From Xenococcaceae cyanobacterium MO_167.B27 (lineage in GTDB: Bacteria; Cyanobacteriota; Cyanobacteriia; Cyanobacteriales; Xenococcaceae): DNA of 64,000 nt. Location of the stretch: the NCBI GenBank assembly GCA_030065935.1, contig JASJCP010000003.1, positions 20,763-84,762 on the forward strand, in the 5' to 3' direction. This document shows positions 1 through 8,429 of the stretch, in pieces. The position numbers and the translations under genes are program-made. The notes beneath the pieces were generated by a model. The model saw nothing but the letters and a program-made list of their open reading frames with translations. It was not told the DNA's origin and did not search any database. Numbering within the stretch: the first letter of the stretch is position 1; every line of letters starts with the position of its first letter.

Positions 1-1
1 T

Positions 2-2197
2 AATGGGGATGCACTCTATAAGGCAATAAATCTACCTATACACCAGTTAAATTACAATGGAGTTCCTCAAGAATTTATTGGTAGAGTTCGTGCTTTGAGT
101 GATGGTGTCATTTACTCTGTGGGACTTACTTTAGCTGGTGTGGTGTTGTGGTTTTGTCATCTATATCTAAATCTGGTACAAATTACTTGGCTAGCTGCAA
201 TTATTACAGTACTGCTATTGTTAGTGCGTTTTCCGATGGGGAGATTTTATGCTCAGAGTTTAGAGGAGATGATCCGCTCTAACACTATTAATCTAGATGA
301 TTTTAGTGAGCAGCCAATTCAGCTACCGCCTCAGTCTAGTAATGCAGTTCGTGAATTACTTACCAATGACGATCCCTATGTACAAATCAAAGGTTTAGAA
401 TTAGCAGCAAATCTAGACAACCCTAGTCAATTTTTGCCAGAAGTTAAAACACTACTATTAAGTGGAGATACCAAGCTACGTCATGGAGTGGTTAAATTGT
501 TTGCTACTACTGCTGATGCAGAGGCAATTAAAGAATTTAAAAGTCTGCTAACTCAAGATAATCATCCAATTTTACGAGCAACTGCTTTAGAAATCTTAAT
601 CGCCAACCAACATACTTTTAGTGAAGAACAAATTTACTCCTTACTTGAAGATAGCGATCGCCATATTCGGATATTAGCTGCTGTAGCTACCATCCAGAAA
701 GCGGATGATGAAGAACAAATAGCAACTGCTTGGACACAACTTGGGCAATCTTCATTAGAAGATACTACTGCTAAAGCTATTGTCCGCATTATTGCTCATA
801 GTAATAATCAAGAAGAATTAGCTCCTTTAGTTAAAAATCTGCTTCCTCAAGCTAGTTCAGAAATTAAACGAGAAGGACTTGAAGCTTTAAGTGTTTTGGC
901 TTCTGTTGATAATTACGATTTAGCAGAAGTTGCTGTTAAAGAAATTACCAATCCTGAACCATTAGTAAGAATAACTGCCTTTAAACTACTGGGTATTACC
1001 CGTTGTGCGGAAATGTTAGCTTACGTAAAATCTGGTCTTGGGGATCCTCACCCCAGAGTACGCCAACAAGTAGCCAGTACCCTAGCAGCTTATGGCAAAC
1101 CAGGGTTATCTTTAGCACAAGAAAGTTTACTATCTTCCCAAAGAGAAATCGCAGATACAGCGATCGCAGCGATCGCCAAAGTCAGAACTAAATACGCTAA
1201 TGACATCTTATTTAAATATCTAGCTCCCGAATTTGAGCAACTTAATCGCACTCGCAAATGGCAACAGCAAATTCCCCAAAATGATCGGAATTGGCAACCT
1301 CTAGCAGTAGCCATTGATGACTACCATCAACGTTTGATTCAAAAAGTTTTATATGTACTTTCTTGTCTAGGATACTCTCGTACAGTCAACGCAGTTACTC
1401 GTATTTTAGCTACCACAGATCAAAAAGATTTAGCTAATGCGGTAGAAGTGCTAGTATCTTTAAATCATCGCCGTTTTGTCTTGCCATTAGTCCCACTGTT
1501 GGAACAAATAGTCAAACAAAAACAACCAGTCAACAAAATTCAACTTAACTCCCAATGGTTAAGAAACAAAGGTTATAAAATACTCCTTGAAGCCTTAGAA
1601 GCAAAAGACCGATGGCTCAGAACTGGTGCGCTAATAGCTTTGGCTATGATTCCGTCTGCTTTACTAGAAGATAGGGATCCTGTTGTTCAATTGGTTGCAA
1701 GAGAAATTTTCCCTTCCTCTTGCCAACTGCTCTCATCCACCAACTCATCGATGAACCGATTACTTTTACTAAAAAATGTCCCTTTATTTAAAAATCTTTC
1801 TTTAGACGAGTTATTCCTAATTGATAAAGCATTAGAGCAACAACAAGTATTAACCAACGAAACTATCTACACCGAAGGTAGTTGGGGCAATCACTTATAT
1901 ATTATTGCCGAAGGCACTGTTAAAATCGTCAAAAAGTTGGATCAACAACAACAAGAGATTCAGCAATTAACTAAGGGACAATATTTTGGTGAAGTTGCCC
2001 TCTTTGATAATGCACCACGTTGGAATGGAGCGATCGCACTTTCTAATTGTACTCTACTCAAGTTAGAAAAGAAACGCTTTATTAGTTTGATAACTCAGCG
2101 TCCCCACATTATTTTAGAAATCTGCCGTTTCTTGAGTCAGCGATTGCGAGAAACTGATAAATATATATCGTCTCCTAAAAGGTTATCATCTACCTAG
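2..2197 (+). CDS. Carrier C-terminus fused to HEAT repeats and cyclic-nucleotide-binding domain (5' partial)
   Basis: The frame is open from base 2 with no start, so the gene begins upstream of the window; the apparent start at base 95 is an internal TTG. The residues before it (PIHQLNYNGVPQEFIGRVRA) resemble the last membrane part of cyanobacterial MFS or ATP/ADP-translocase-like carriers. Counting from base 95, two hydrophobic helices (about residues 5-45) are followed by a long helical HEAT-like region (about 80-560) and a C-terminal cyclic-nucleotide-binding fold (about 575-690) with the phosphate-cassette-like YFGEVALFD. Such carrier-HEAT-cNMP fusions are known from cyanobacteria; substrate and ligand are not deducible. 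The C-terminal part is intact. An iscB element follows directly. Confidence 0.8.
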   Translation, partial: NGDALYKAINLPIHQLNYNGVPQEFIGRVRALSDGVIYSVGLTLAGVVLWFCHLYLNLVQITWLAAIITVLLLLVRFPMGRFYAQSLEEMIRSNTINLDDFSEQPIQLPPQSSNAVRELLTNDDPYVQIKGLELAANLDNPSQFLPEVKTLLLSGDTKLRHGVVKLFATTADAEAIKEFKSLLTQDNHPILRATALEILIANQHTFSEEQIYSLLEDSDRHIRILAAVATIQKADDEEQIATAWTQLGQSSLEDTTAKAIVRIIAHSNNQEELAPLVKNLLPQASSEIKREGLEALSVLASVDNYDLAEVAVKEITNPEPLVRITAFKLLGITRCAEMLAYVKSGLGDPHPRVRQQVASTLAAYGKPGLSLAQESLLSSQREIADTAIAAIAKVRTKYANDILFKYLAPEFEQLNRTRKWQQQIPQNDRNWQPLAVAIDDYHQRLIQKVLYVLSCLGYSRTVNAVTRILATTDQKDLANAVEVLVSLNHRRFVLPLVPLLEQIVKQKQPVNKIQLNSQWLRNKGYKILLEALEAKDRWLRTGALIALAMIPSALLEDRDPVVQLVAREIFPSSCQLLSSTNSSMNRLLLLKNVPLFKNLSLDELFLIDKALEQQQVLTNETIYTEGSWGNHLYIIAEGTVKIVKKLDQQQQEIQQLTKGQYFGEVALFDNAPRWNGAIALSNCTLLKLEKKRFISLITQRPHIILEICRFLSQRLRETDKYISSPKRLSST

Positions 2198-2214
2198 CGG
2201 ATAGCAATTAAATT

Positions 2215-2511
2215 ATTAATCTTGGGGTTGTATCCTCAAGCAGTGGATTAATCACTCACCTATGAAAAACCTAAACAAACCTTGTCAAAACTAGGAATGT
2301 TTTTTGTCATAGGTTGCAGAGTCAGATTCTATTCTTAGAATCTCCCTTAGTTAAGTCATGACACCCTTGAATGAACGCTAGTTTGAGGCACTGTCGTTAA
2401 GAATTAAGGAATGGGTAAAAAGGTTTAATAGCCCTAGTGTTCTTAACATGACAAGCTTAATTAAGATTCTCGAAGCACACTTTACCTAATATTTAGGAAC
2501 TAATCAAAACC
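2215..2511 (+). ncRNA. Candidate omega RNA (IscB guide RNA)
   Basis: This 0.3-kb leader holds no gene but three perfect hairpins: ACCTATGA at 2258-2265 with TCATAGGT at 2307-2314; GATTCTA at 2325-2331 with TAGAATC at 2336-2342; GTTAAGAA at 2396-2403 with TTCTTAAC at 2440-2447. IscB proteins are known to use a structured RNA transcribed from just upstream of their ORF, with the guide at its 5' end. Position and structure fit that; the 5' boundary is a guess and the guide would be the bases near 2200, next to the stop codon of the preceding gene. Confidence 0.6.
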
Positions 2512-3768
2512 ATGATTAAACCAAACTATGTTTTAGTATTGGATGCCAATAAAAAGCCTCTAATACCATGTAAGCCTTCAAGGGCTAAAAAACTTTTGAA
2601 TTCTGGTAAAGCTGCGGTAATGCGTAGATTTCCCTTTACTATCATTCTGAAAAAAGAATGTTACCCAAGTAAAAGCAATCTTAAGCTTAAGATTGACCCT
2701 GGTTCTCAGACTACAGGGATAGCCTTAGTTCAAAATAACCAAGTAGTCTGGGTAGCTGAACTCAATCACCGAGGAGGGTTAATCAAAAAAAAATTAGAAG
2801 CTCGTCGTGCTAGTCGAAGACTAAGAAGGAGTAGATTGAGATATCGTCAACCAAGATTCCTGAATCGCACTCGTCCCAATGGATGGCTACCACCCAGCCT
2901 TATGCACCGAGTCTTGACCACCATGACTTGGGTTAAGCGCTTGATTAAATTTGCTCCTGTTAGTTCAATTGCTGTTGAACTGGTGCGGTTTGACAATCAA
3001 AAACTAGAAACACCTGAAATATCAGGAGTTGAGTATCAACAAGGAGAATTACTAGGTTACGAAGTAAGAGAGTATTTGTTACAAAAATGGGGACGAAAAT
3101 GTACTTACTGTAGCAAAGAGAATGTTCCTTTGCAGATAGAACACATTGTGCCAAAAGCTAAAAATGGCTCAAACAGGGTTAGCAATTTGTGCCTAGCTTG
3201 TCAAGGGTGCAACCAAAAGAAAGGAACTCAATCTATAGAGCAATTTTTAGTTAAAAAGCCTAGCTTGCTTAAAACTATTTTGTCTCAGGCTAAAAAACCA
3301 TTACGTGATGCCCACGCGGTCAATGCTACCCGTTGGAGGCTATTTGATGAGCTCAAGAAAACTGGATTGCCTGTAACTACTGGTACAGGAGGAGAGACAA
3401 AATTCAACCGACAAAAATTCGGGCTGGAAAAAACTCATTTTTATGACGCTGCCTGTGTAGGACAAGTTGAGAACCTGGAAATATTGTCTAATCAACCTTT
3501 AATTATTACTGGCAAAGGTCATGGGGGAAGACAAAAAGCAGCATTAAATAAATACGGTTATCCGATTAGATACAACCCACTCAAACCGATTAAGGGTTGG
3601 CAGTCGGGAGATATGGCGGTAGATGATCAAGGATGTTTAGGACGAGTTAATCCTCGATCTTTATCTAACAGTTTCAACTTTACTGTCTTGGGACAAAAAG
3701 CCAAAAGTATTCATGTTAATAAGTTAAGACGAGTTCATCAAAAAGACGGATATACCTATGGACAATAA
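2512..3768 (+). CDS. iscB: IscB RNA-guided HNH/RuvC endonuclease
   Basis: At 418 aa it has the IscB layout. An N-terminal PLMP-like segment (LVLDANKKPLIPCKPSRAKK) is followed by RuvC-I (LKIDPGSQTTG, D62), an arginine-rich bridge helix (about 98-122), RuvC-II (IAVEL, E155), and an inserted HNH nuclease with two Cys pairs (C197/C200 and C230/C233) and EH at 210-211. RuvC-III (HFYDAACVG, H309/D312) and a C-terminal domain complete it. All catalytic residues are present, so the protein is probably active. IscB is the ancestor of Cas9 and is encoded by IS200/IS605-like elements, cutting DNA under guidance of an omega RNA. No TnpA transposase is adjacent, so mobility would depend on an enzyme in trans. 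Confidence 0.93.
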   Translation: MIKPNYVLVLDANKKPLIPCKPSRAKKLLNSGKAAVMRRFPFTIILKKECYPSKSNLKLKIDPGSQTTGIALVQNNQVVWVAELNHRGGLIKKKLEARRASRRLRRSRLRYRQPRFLNRTRPNGWLPPSLMHRVLTTMTWVKRLIKFAPVSSIAVELVRFDNQKLETPEISGVEYQQGELLGYEVREYLLQKWGRKCTYCSKENVPLQIEHIVPKAKNGSNRVSNLCLACQGCNQKKGTQSIEQFLVKKPSLLKTILSQAKKPLRDAHAVNATRWRLFDELKKTGLPVTTGTGGETKFNRQKFGLEKTHFYDAACVGQVENLEILSNQPLIITGKGHGGRQKAALNKYGYPIRYNPLKPIKGWQSGDMAVDDQGCLGRVNPRSLSNSFNFTVLGQKAKSIHVNKLRRVHQKDGYTYGQ

Positions 3769-3796
3769 ACAGGAAAATAGAGGTTTGTATAATAAA

Positions 3797-3814
3797 TTGA
3801 CTACTATAAGTCAA
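3797..3814 (+). terminator. Small hairpin downstream of iscB
   Basis: TTGACT (3797-3802) pairs with AGTCAA (3809-3814) over a 6-base loop, 30 bases after the iscB stop. No T-run follows, so it may be the element's right-end hairpin rather than a terminator. Confidence 0.3.
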
Positions 3815-4051
3815 CAGAAATTAACAACTATCTATTTCTCATTCCGCACTTCAGTTTGTAGTTGTCAAAAAGTATCGGTCTGAACGCACTTCTTATCTCC
3901 CCTCAGCAACCAGGAACAGAAGCTTTTTGGGCGACAAAATACTTTGATTGCAAGTTATTTTCATTAACTGATAATTATTGAGAATGACTGAGCAAAAGAA
4001 TACTATTTTTCGCTTTTTTTAGGTTTAAAATATTAAGTAAAACTGTGAAGA

Positions 4052-5650
4052 TTAGCCAGACAAAATATAATATTTTTGGCAATGCTTGGAGAAATAATTA
4101 AGAGTTTCAACTCTAGAATCAGTCAAGTTGACAATTTGCTTAACTCCATTTAAAACAACTAAATGAATTCCCTGGAAACATTGAAATATCCAACGTAGAG
4201 TCGGTCGATCTGTTACTTTCCCTAATTGATTTTTAACTCCTGTATTGTTCTTTTTTAGATTGGCTCTAAGTTCTCTTTGTCCAATATTATAAACTAATAA
4301 AGATAACCCCATTAACATCGCCATAGTTTCAATTCTTGACGGATATTTTAGAAAAACTGAATCCGCAAAAAATAAAGGATCTTTGAGAAATCTAAATCCT
4401 CGTTCACAAGATTGTTGTCCTTTATACGCCGTCAGAATTTCAGAGACACTTAAATTCTTTAAAACATTAGTGGCTAAGATAAATCTACCTGCTTTTTTCT
4501 TTTCTGATTCAATTTTTTCAGATTTTTTCTCGAAAATGATCGTAGCTTTATAAACTGTCTTCTTGGTTGTCTTATCTGTTGTTTTAGCCACATCTTTTAA
4601 GAGTAAATCATGATATTTAATCTTTTTTTGCTCGCAGTTAAATACCGCTTTTATTTCCGTTCTATTTTCATATTTTTTCTGGCATAAAGAAGTAACTAAA
4701 GATTTAGCTTTTGCTCGATCTTTAATAATCTTTTTGGATAACTGTTTTAAATCAGATTTTTTTCGAGCTTCACTTTCTATTATTATCCATTTTTGTTTTA
4801 CTCCTGCATAATTACTCTCTTTTTCGACGGCTTTATAACCTTCTCTATCAGTTTTAATAAATTCAGAATCTGAAGTTTCTCTTACATAAAATTGAGCTGC
4901 TTTTATTGATAGTGGCACTCTAGTTATCCATTTTAAATGCTCAATTACTAATAAGTTATCTGCGGTATAAAGTGCGCTATCCGCCACAAATATACTGTCG
5001 AAATCTACTTGTTTTTTAAAATTAGATAATAGTTGAGCAAATTTGGCTTTATCGTTATCATTTCCATTACCGCATTCTAAAAATAGAGGAATACCTCCAT
5101 CGACCCTTGCTATTAAATTAATTAAAAATTGCTTTAAATCTGGTCGTTTATCTTTTGAATATCCATGAACTATTTTAATAGGTGTAGGCTTTAAATTTTC
5201 TGACTTTTCCGTTTCAGTCAGGGCATAATTTCCTTGTAAAGAAATCGAAGTAGAATCTAAATGAGAATACTTATAGTCAATTCTGTATTTTTTTAAAGCT
5301 TTTAAAGCAATTAATATAAATATCTTGGTTAAGCCAAATTGGTAAAGTTTATCCATTACTCGACCGATTTTATCGTCATTAAAATCCTCAGCAACTATTC
5401 CCTCCCCAAAGAGATGTTCTGTAGCTTTGTCATCAAAAAACTGTGTAAATAAATATAAAGGTCTTGAGACAAAACCTAGAGCATTTAAAATTATACTTTT
5501 AACAATTATTCCATTGTTTATTTTTTCTTGGGGTTTAATACCTAACTGTTCATTTATTATCTCTACTATTCCTATTTCATCTATTATTCCAGCTATTATT
5601 CCTAAATGATTAATTGTTTGAACTTGAATATTATTAGCTAATTCACTCAT
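4052..5650 (-). CDS. IS1634-family transposase
   Basis: This 532-aa DDE transposase shows the IS1634 signatures: HLDSTSISLQGNY near residue 130 (first Asp), VADSALYTADNL (second Asp), and the C-terminal CERGFRFLKDPLFFADSVF stretch carrying the catalytic Glu. It is full length without frameshift, so it may be active. The N-terminal 100 residues match the DUF4277-like cap of the family. I could not fix the ends: a CTTTGATT octamer occurs in opposite orientation near 3946 and 5743, but no convincing long terminal repeat or target duplication was found. The lysine- and asparagine-rich, very AT-rich coding sequence differs from neighbouring genes and suggests recent arrival. Confidence 0.88.
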   Translation of the reverse strand: MSELANNIQVQTINHLGIIAGIIDEIGIVEIINEQLGIKPQEKINNGIIVKSIILNALGFVSRPLYLFTQFFDDKATEHLFGEGIVAEDFNDDKIGRVMDKLYQFGLTKIFILIALKALKKYRIDYKYSHLDSTSISLQGNYALTETEKSENLKPTPIKIVHGYSKDKRPDLKQFLINLIARVDGGIPLFLECGNGNDNDKAKFAQLLSNFKKQVDFDSIFVADSALYTADNLLVIEHLKWITRVPLSIKAAQFYVRETSDSEFIKTDREGYKAVEKESNYAGVKQKWIIIESEARKKSDLKQLSKKIIKDRAKAKSLVTSLCQKKYENRTEIKAVFNCEQKKIKYHDLLLKDVAKTTDKTTKKTVYKATIIFEKKSEKIESEKKKAGRFILATNVLKNLSVSEILTAYKGQQSCERGFRFLKDPLFFADSVFLKYPSRIETMAMLMGLSLLVYNIGQRELRANLKKNNTGVKNQLGKVTDRPTLRWIFQCFQGIHLVVLNGVKQIVNLTDSRVETLNYFSKHCQKYYILSG

Positions 5651-5951
5651 TCAAATAAAGTAGAAAAATTCTTTTTATTAGAATCATTTTCTCTGATTTT
5701 TATCGACGGCAAAACTATTTTCTTAACATTATTTAATCAAAGCGTCGCATTTTGATTGATTTGTAGAGCAATTCCTCGAACTTAGCGATCGCATAACCAG
5801 GACAAAAATATAATCTTTACATATTACATTTTGACGTGCGGAAAGAGAAATCTATGTATGTAGGGGCAAGGCACTGCCTTGCCCCTACTTGGGTTTTGTT
5901 TAACCTATACCCCTAGATTTTGCTCCTTAGATATAGTTCATCAAAGTCACA
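5651..5951. other. Intergenic region between IS1634 transposase and fusA
   Basis: About 300 bases with no gene. It holds one HIP1-like octamer near 5786 and the strong hairpin described separately at 5860-5888; the rest is AT-rich and probably includes one end of the IS element. Confidence 0.5.
5860..5888 (-). terminator. Strong hairpin after fusA
   Basis: GTAGGGGCAAGGC (5860-5872) pairs perfectly with GCCTTGCCCCTAC (5876-5888) across a 3-base loop, 64 bases beyond the fusA stop. It has the look of a dispersed cyanobacterial palindrome and could serve as a terminator. Confidence 0.55.
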
Positions 5952-8042
5952 CTACTTAGCAGCAGCAAGTTCCCGTTCTTTAACTTCTTTGATCACTTCT
6001 TCTGCTACATTCTTAGGACAAGGAGCGTAGTGGGAGAATTCCATAGAGAATTGACCGCGACCAGAAGTCATAGTACGTAAATCACCAATGTAGCCGAACA
6101 TCTCACTTAAAGGAGCTTCTGCTTTAATACGAACCCCCATAGGAGTTGTATTTTGAGATTTGATCATACCACGACGACGGTTAATATCACCGATTACGTC
6201 TCCCATGTGATCTTCTGGGGTAAATACATCAATATTCATGATGGGCTCAAGTAACTGAGGACCAGCTTTGGGGATAGACTGTCTGTAACCAGCTTTAGCA
6301 GCAATTTCAAAGGCAATAGCAGATGAGTCAACGGGGTGGAATGCACCGTCTTGTAAGGTAACTTTTAAATCAACACAGGGGAATCCAGCTAATACCCCTT
6401 TATCAATGCTGTTTTCAAAGCCTTTTTGAACTGCGGGCCAAAATTCACGCGGAACGTTACCACCAGTTACTTTAGATTCAAACTGGAAGCCAGTACCAGG
6501 TTCACCAGGTTCAACAGTGTAATCAATTCTACCGAATTGACCAGAACCACCAGACTGTTTCTTGTGGGTGTAACTGTCTTGAATTGTTTTGGTTATGGAC
6601 TCGCGATAAGCTACTTGGGGTTTACCAACTTCTACTTCAACTCCGTAAGTACGCTTGAGGATGTCAACTTTGATATCAAGATGCAACTCACCCATTCCTT
6701 TGATGATGATTTCACCGCTTTCTTGATCGGTTTCAACATAGAAAGAGGGGTCTTCTTGTACCATTTTGCTGAGAGCTAATCCCATTTTCTCCGAGCCACC
6801 TTTTTGCTTAGGTGCGACTGCTATAGAAATAACGGGATCGGGGAACACCATAGGTTCTAAGGTTGCAGGATTTTTGGGGTCGCAAAGAGTATGACCTGTT
6901 TGGACATTTTTCATCCCTACAATAGCAACAATATCTCCAGCTTGTGCAGAATCAATTTCCTCACGGGAATCTGCGTGCATTTCCACCAGACGACCTACAC
7001 GCTCAGTTTTACCTGTAGCAGTATTTAGCACAGTTTCACCTTTTCTCAATGTTCCTGAATACAAGCGAGTAAAGGTTAGCGCACCGAAGCGGTCATCCAT
7101 AATTTTGAAGGCTAAAGCTCGTAAGGGTTTTTCGGGGTCAACATAGGCAACTTGACCTGTTTCGTGACCTTCGAGATCCACTTCAGGTTGGGGCGCAACT
7201 TCTGTAGGATTGGGTAGATAGTCAACAACCGCATCTAATACTAACTGTACCCCTTTGTTTTTGAAGGAAGAACCACAGTAGGTGGGGAAGAAAGCAAGCT
7301 CGCGAGTTCCTTTTCTGATACAAGCTTTGATTTCGTCGATGGATAGTTCTTCACCTTCAAGATATTTTTCCATCAGGTCATCATCTTGTTCGACTGCTGT
7401 TTCAATTAGCTGTTCGCGATAGGTTTCTACGTCATCAACCATATCCGCAGGAACTTCTTTGATTTCATAGTTCATCGGGTCGCCAGAGTCATCCCATACC
7501 CAAGCTTCACGAGTGAGTAAATCTACGACTCCCACAAAATCACTCTCGATCCCGATGGGTAATACCATAGCCAAGGGTTTAGCAGCTAATATTTCCTCAA
7601 CCTGCTTCATTACACTGTAGAAATCAGCACCAGTACGATCTAGTTTATTTACATAGATAATACGAGCAACTTTTGAATCGTTAGCATAACGCCAGTTAGT
7701 TTCGGACTGTGGTTCGACCCCACCCGAGCCACAAAATACACCGATTCCACCATCGAGAACTTTCAGAGAACGATATACTTCAATCGTGAAATCGACGTGA
7801 CCAGGAGTATCGATAATATTTAATTGATGATCTTTCCAATAGCAGCTTGTTGCAGCAGATTGGATTGTAATACCCCTTTCTCGCTCTTGATCCATGAAAT
7901 CAGTTGTAGCTTCACCTTCATGTACCTCACCGATTTTGTGAACTTTACCAGTTAATTTAAGGATTCTTTCGGTTGTGGTAGTTTTTCCAGCATCTACGTG
8001 GGCGAAGATACCAATATTTCGGTAACGAGTGAGGTCTTTCAT
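5952..8042 (-). CDS. fusA: Translation elongation factor G
   Basis: This 696-aa GTPase drives ribosomal translocation. Visible are the P-loop [12 protein letters not shown] (residues 14-25), switch I with RGITI (56-60), DTPGHVDF (78-85) and the NKLD base motif (132-135), followed by EF-G domains II-V to the end. C104 (GVFCGSGG) and C241 (IKACIRKG) lie where the Synechocystis EF-G Slr1463 has the two cysteines reported to form an inactivating disulfide under oxidation, so redox control is plausible by homology. The gene stands alone rather than in a str operon. It diverges from the peroxidase gene across 387 bases and ends before a strong hairpin. Confidence 0.97.
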   Translation of the reverse strand: MKDLTRYRNIGIFAHVDAGKTTTTERILKLTGKVHKIGEVHEGEATTDFMDQERERGITIQSAATSCYWKDHQLNIIDTPGHVDFTIEVYRSLKVLDGGIGVFCGSGGVEPQSETNWRYANDSKVARIIYVNKLDRTGADFYSVMKQVEEILAAKPLAMVLPIGIESDFVGVVDLLTREAWVWDDSGDPMNYEIKEVPADMVDDVETYREQLIETAVEQDDDLMEKYLEGEELSIDEIKACIRKGTRELAFFPTYCGSSFKNKGVQLVLDAVVDYLPNPTEVAPQPEVDLEGHETGQVAYVDPEKPLRALAFKIMDDRFGALTFTRLYSGTLRKGETVLNTATGKTERVGRLVEMHADSREEIDSAQAGDIVAIVGMKNVQTGHTLCDPKNPATLEPMVFPDPVISIAVAPKQKGGSEKMGLALSKMVQEDPSFYVETDQESGEIIIKGMGELHLDIKVDILKRTYGVEVEVGKPQVAYRESITKTIQDSYTHKKQSGGSGQFGRIDYTVEPGEPGTGFQFESKVTGGNVPREFWPAVQKGFENSIDKGVLAGFPCVDLKVTLQDGAFHPVDSSAIAFEIAAKAGYRQSIPKAGPQLLEPIMNIDVFTPEDHMGDVIGDINRRRGMIKSQNTTPMGVRIKAEAPLSEMFGYIGDLRTMTSGRGQFSMEFSHYAPCPKNVAEEVIKEVKERELAAAK

Positions 8043-8429
8043 AATTTACTTTATTACTAAGTGTTAATAACTGTCAGGATAGTGCTTGGCTAGGAGATAG
8101 CCTTGAATTGAGATTTCAATGCAATCAGTATTTTTTTTAGAGCCAGCACCTACTGGATAGAACTTGATCGTCTAACATATTTTTAGTCCTTCTCAGGGCT
8201 ATGACGATGATACCAATTGTTAAGTAATTATAATTTATTTATCTCTCAACAGGAAATCATTGAAGAGTTTTCCCAGAAGACAGATTATAGATAACAGGTT
8301 ATAGGTTACGGATTATAACTGGTAGAAACAATCCCTATTGCCTATTTCCTATTGTCTCAATGTTACTGCATAAAACTGAATTACCACAACTATATAGAAA
8401 CGGATAAAGAAAAGGGAGTCTAAAAATTT
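8043..8429. other. Divergent promoter region fusA / peroxidase
   Basis: This stretch must carry the promoters of two divergent genes. A short direct repeat of TTATAG-type words occurs near 8285-8320. AGGGAG at about 8415-8420 is a plausible ribosome-binding site for the peroxidase start. No ORF or RNA gene recognised. Confidence 0.5.

Noticed and set aside
95..97. Start codon of the first gene
   Set aside because: It is an internal TTG; the frame is open back to base 2 and the upstream residues look coding.
2512..3768. Cas9 or CRISPR-associated nuclease
   Set aside because: The PLMP-like start, small size and lack of a REC lobe or array identify IscB instead.
3930..5760. Terminal inverted repeats of the IS1634 element
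   Set aside because: Only an 8-bp CTTTGATT match with different spacing was found; no target duplication.
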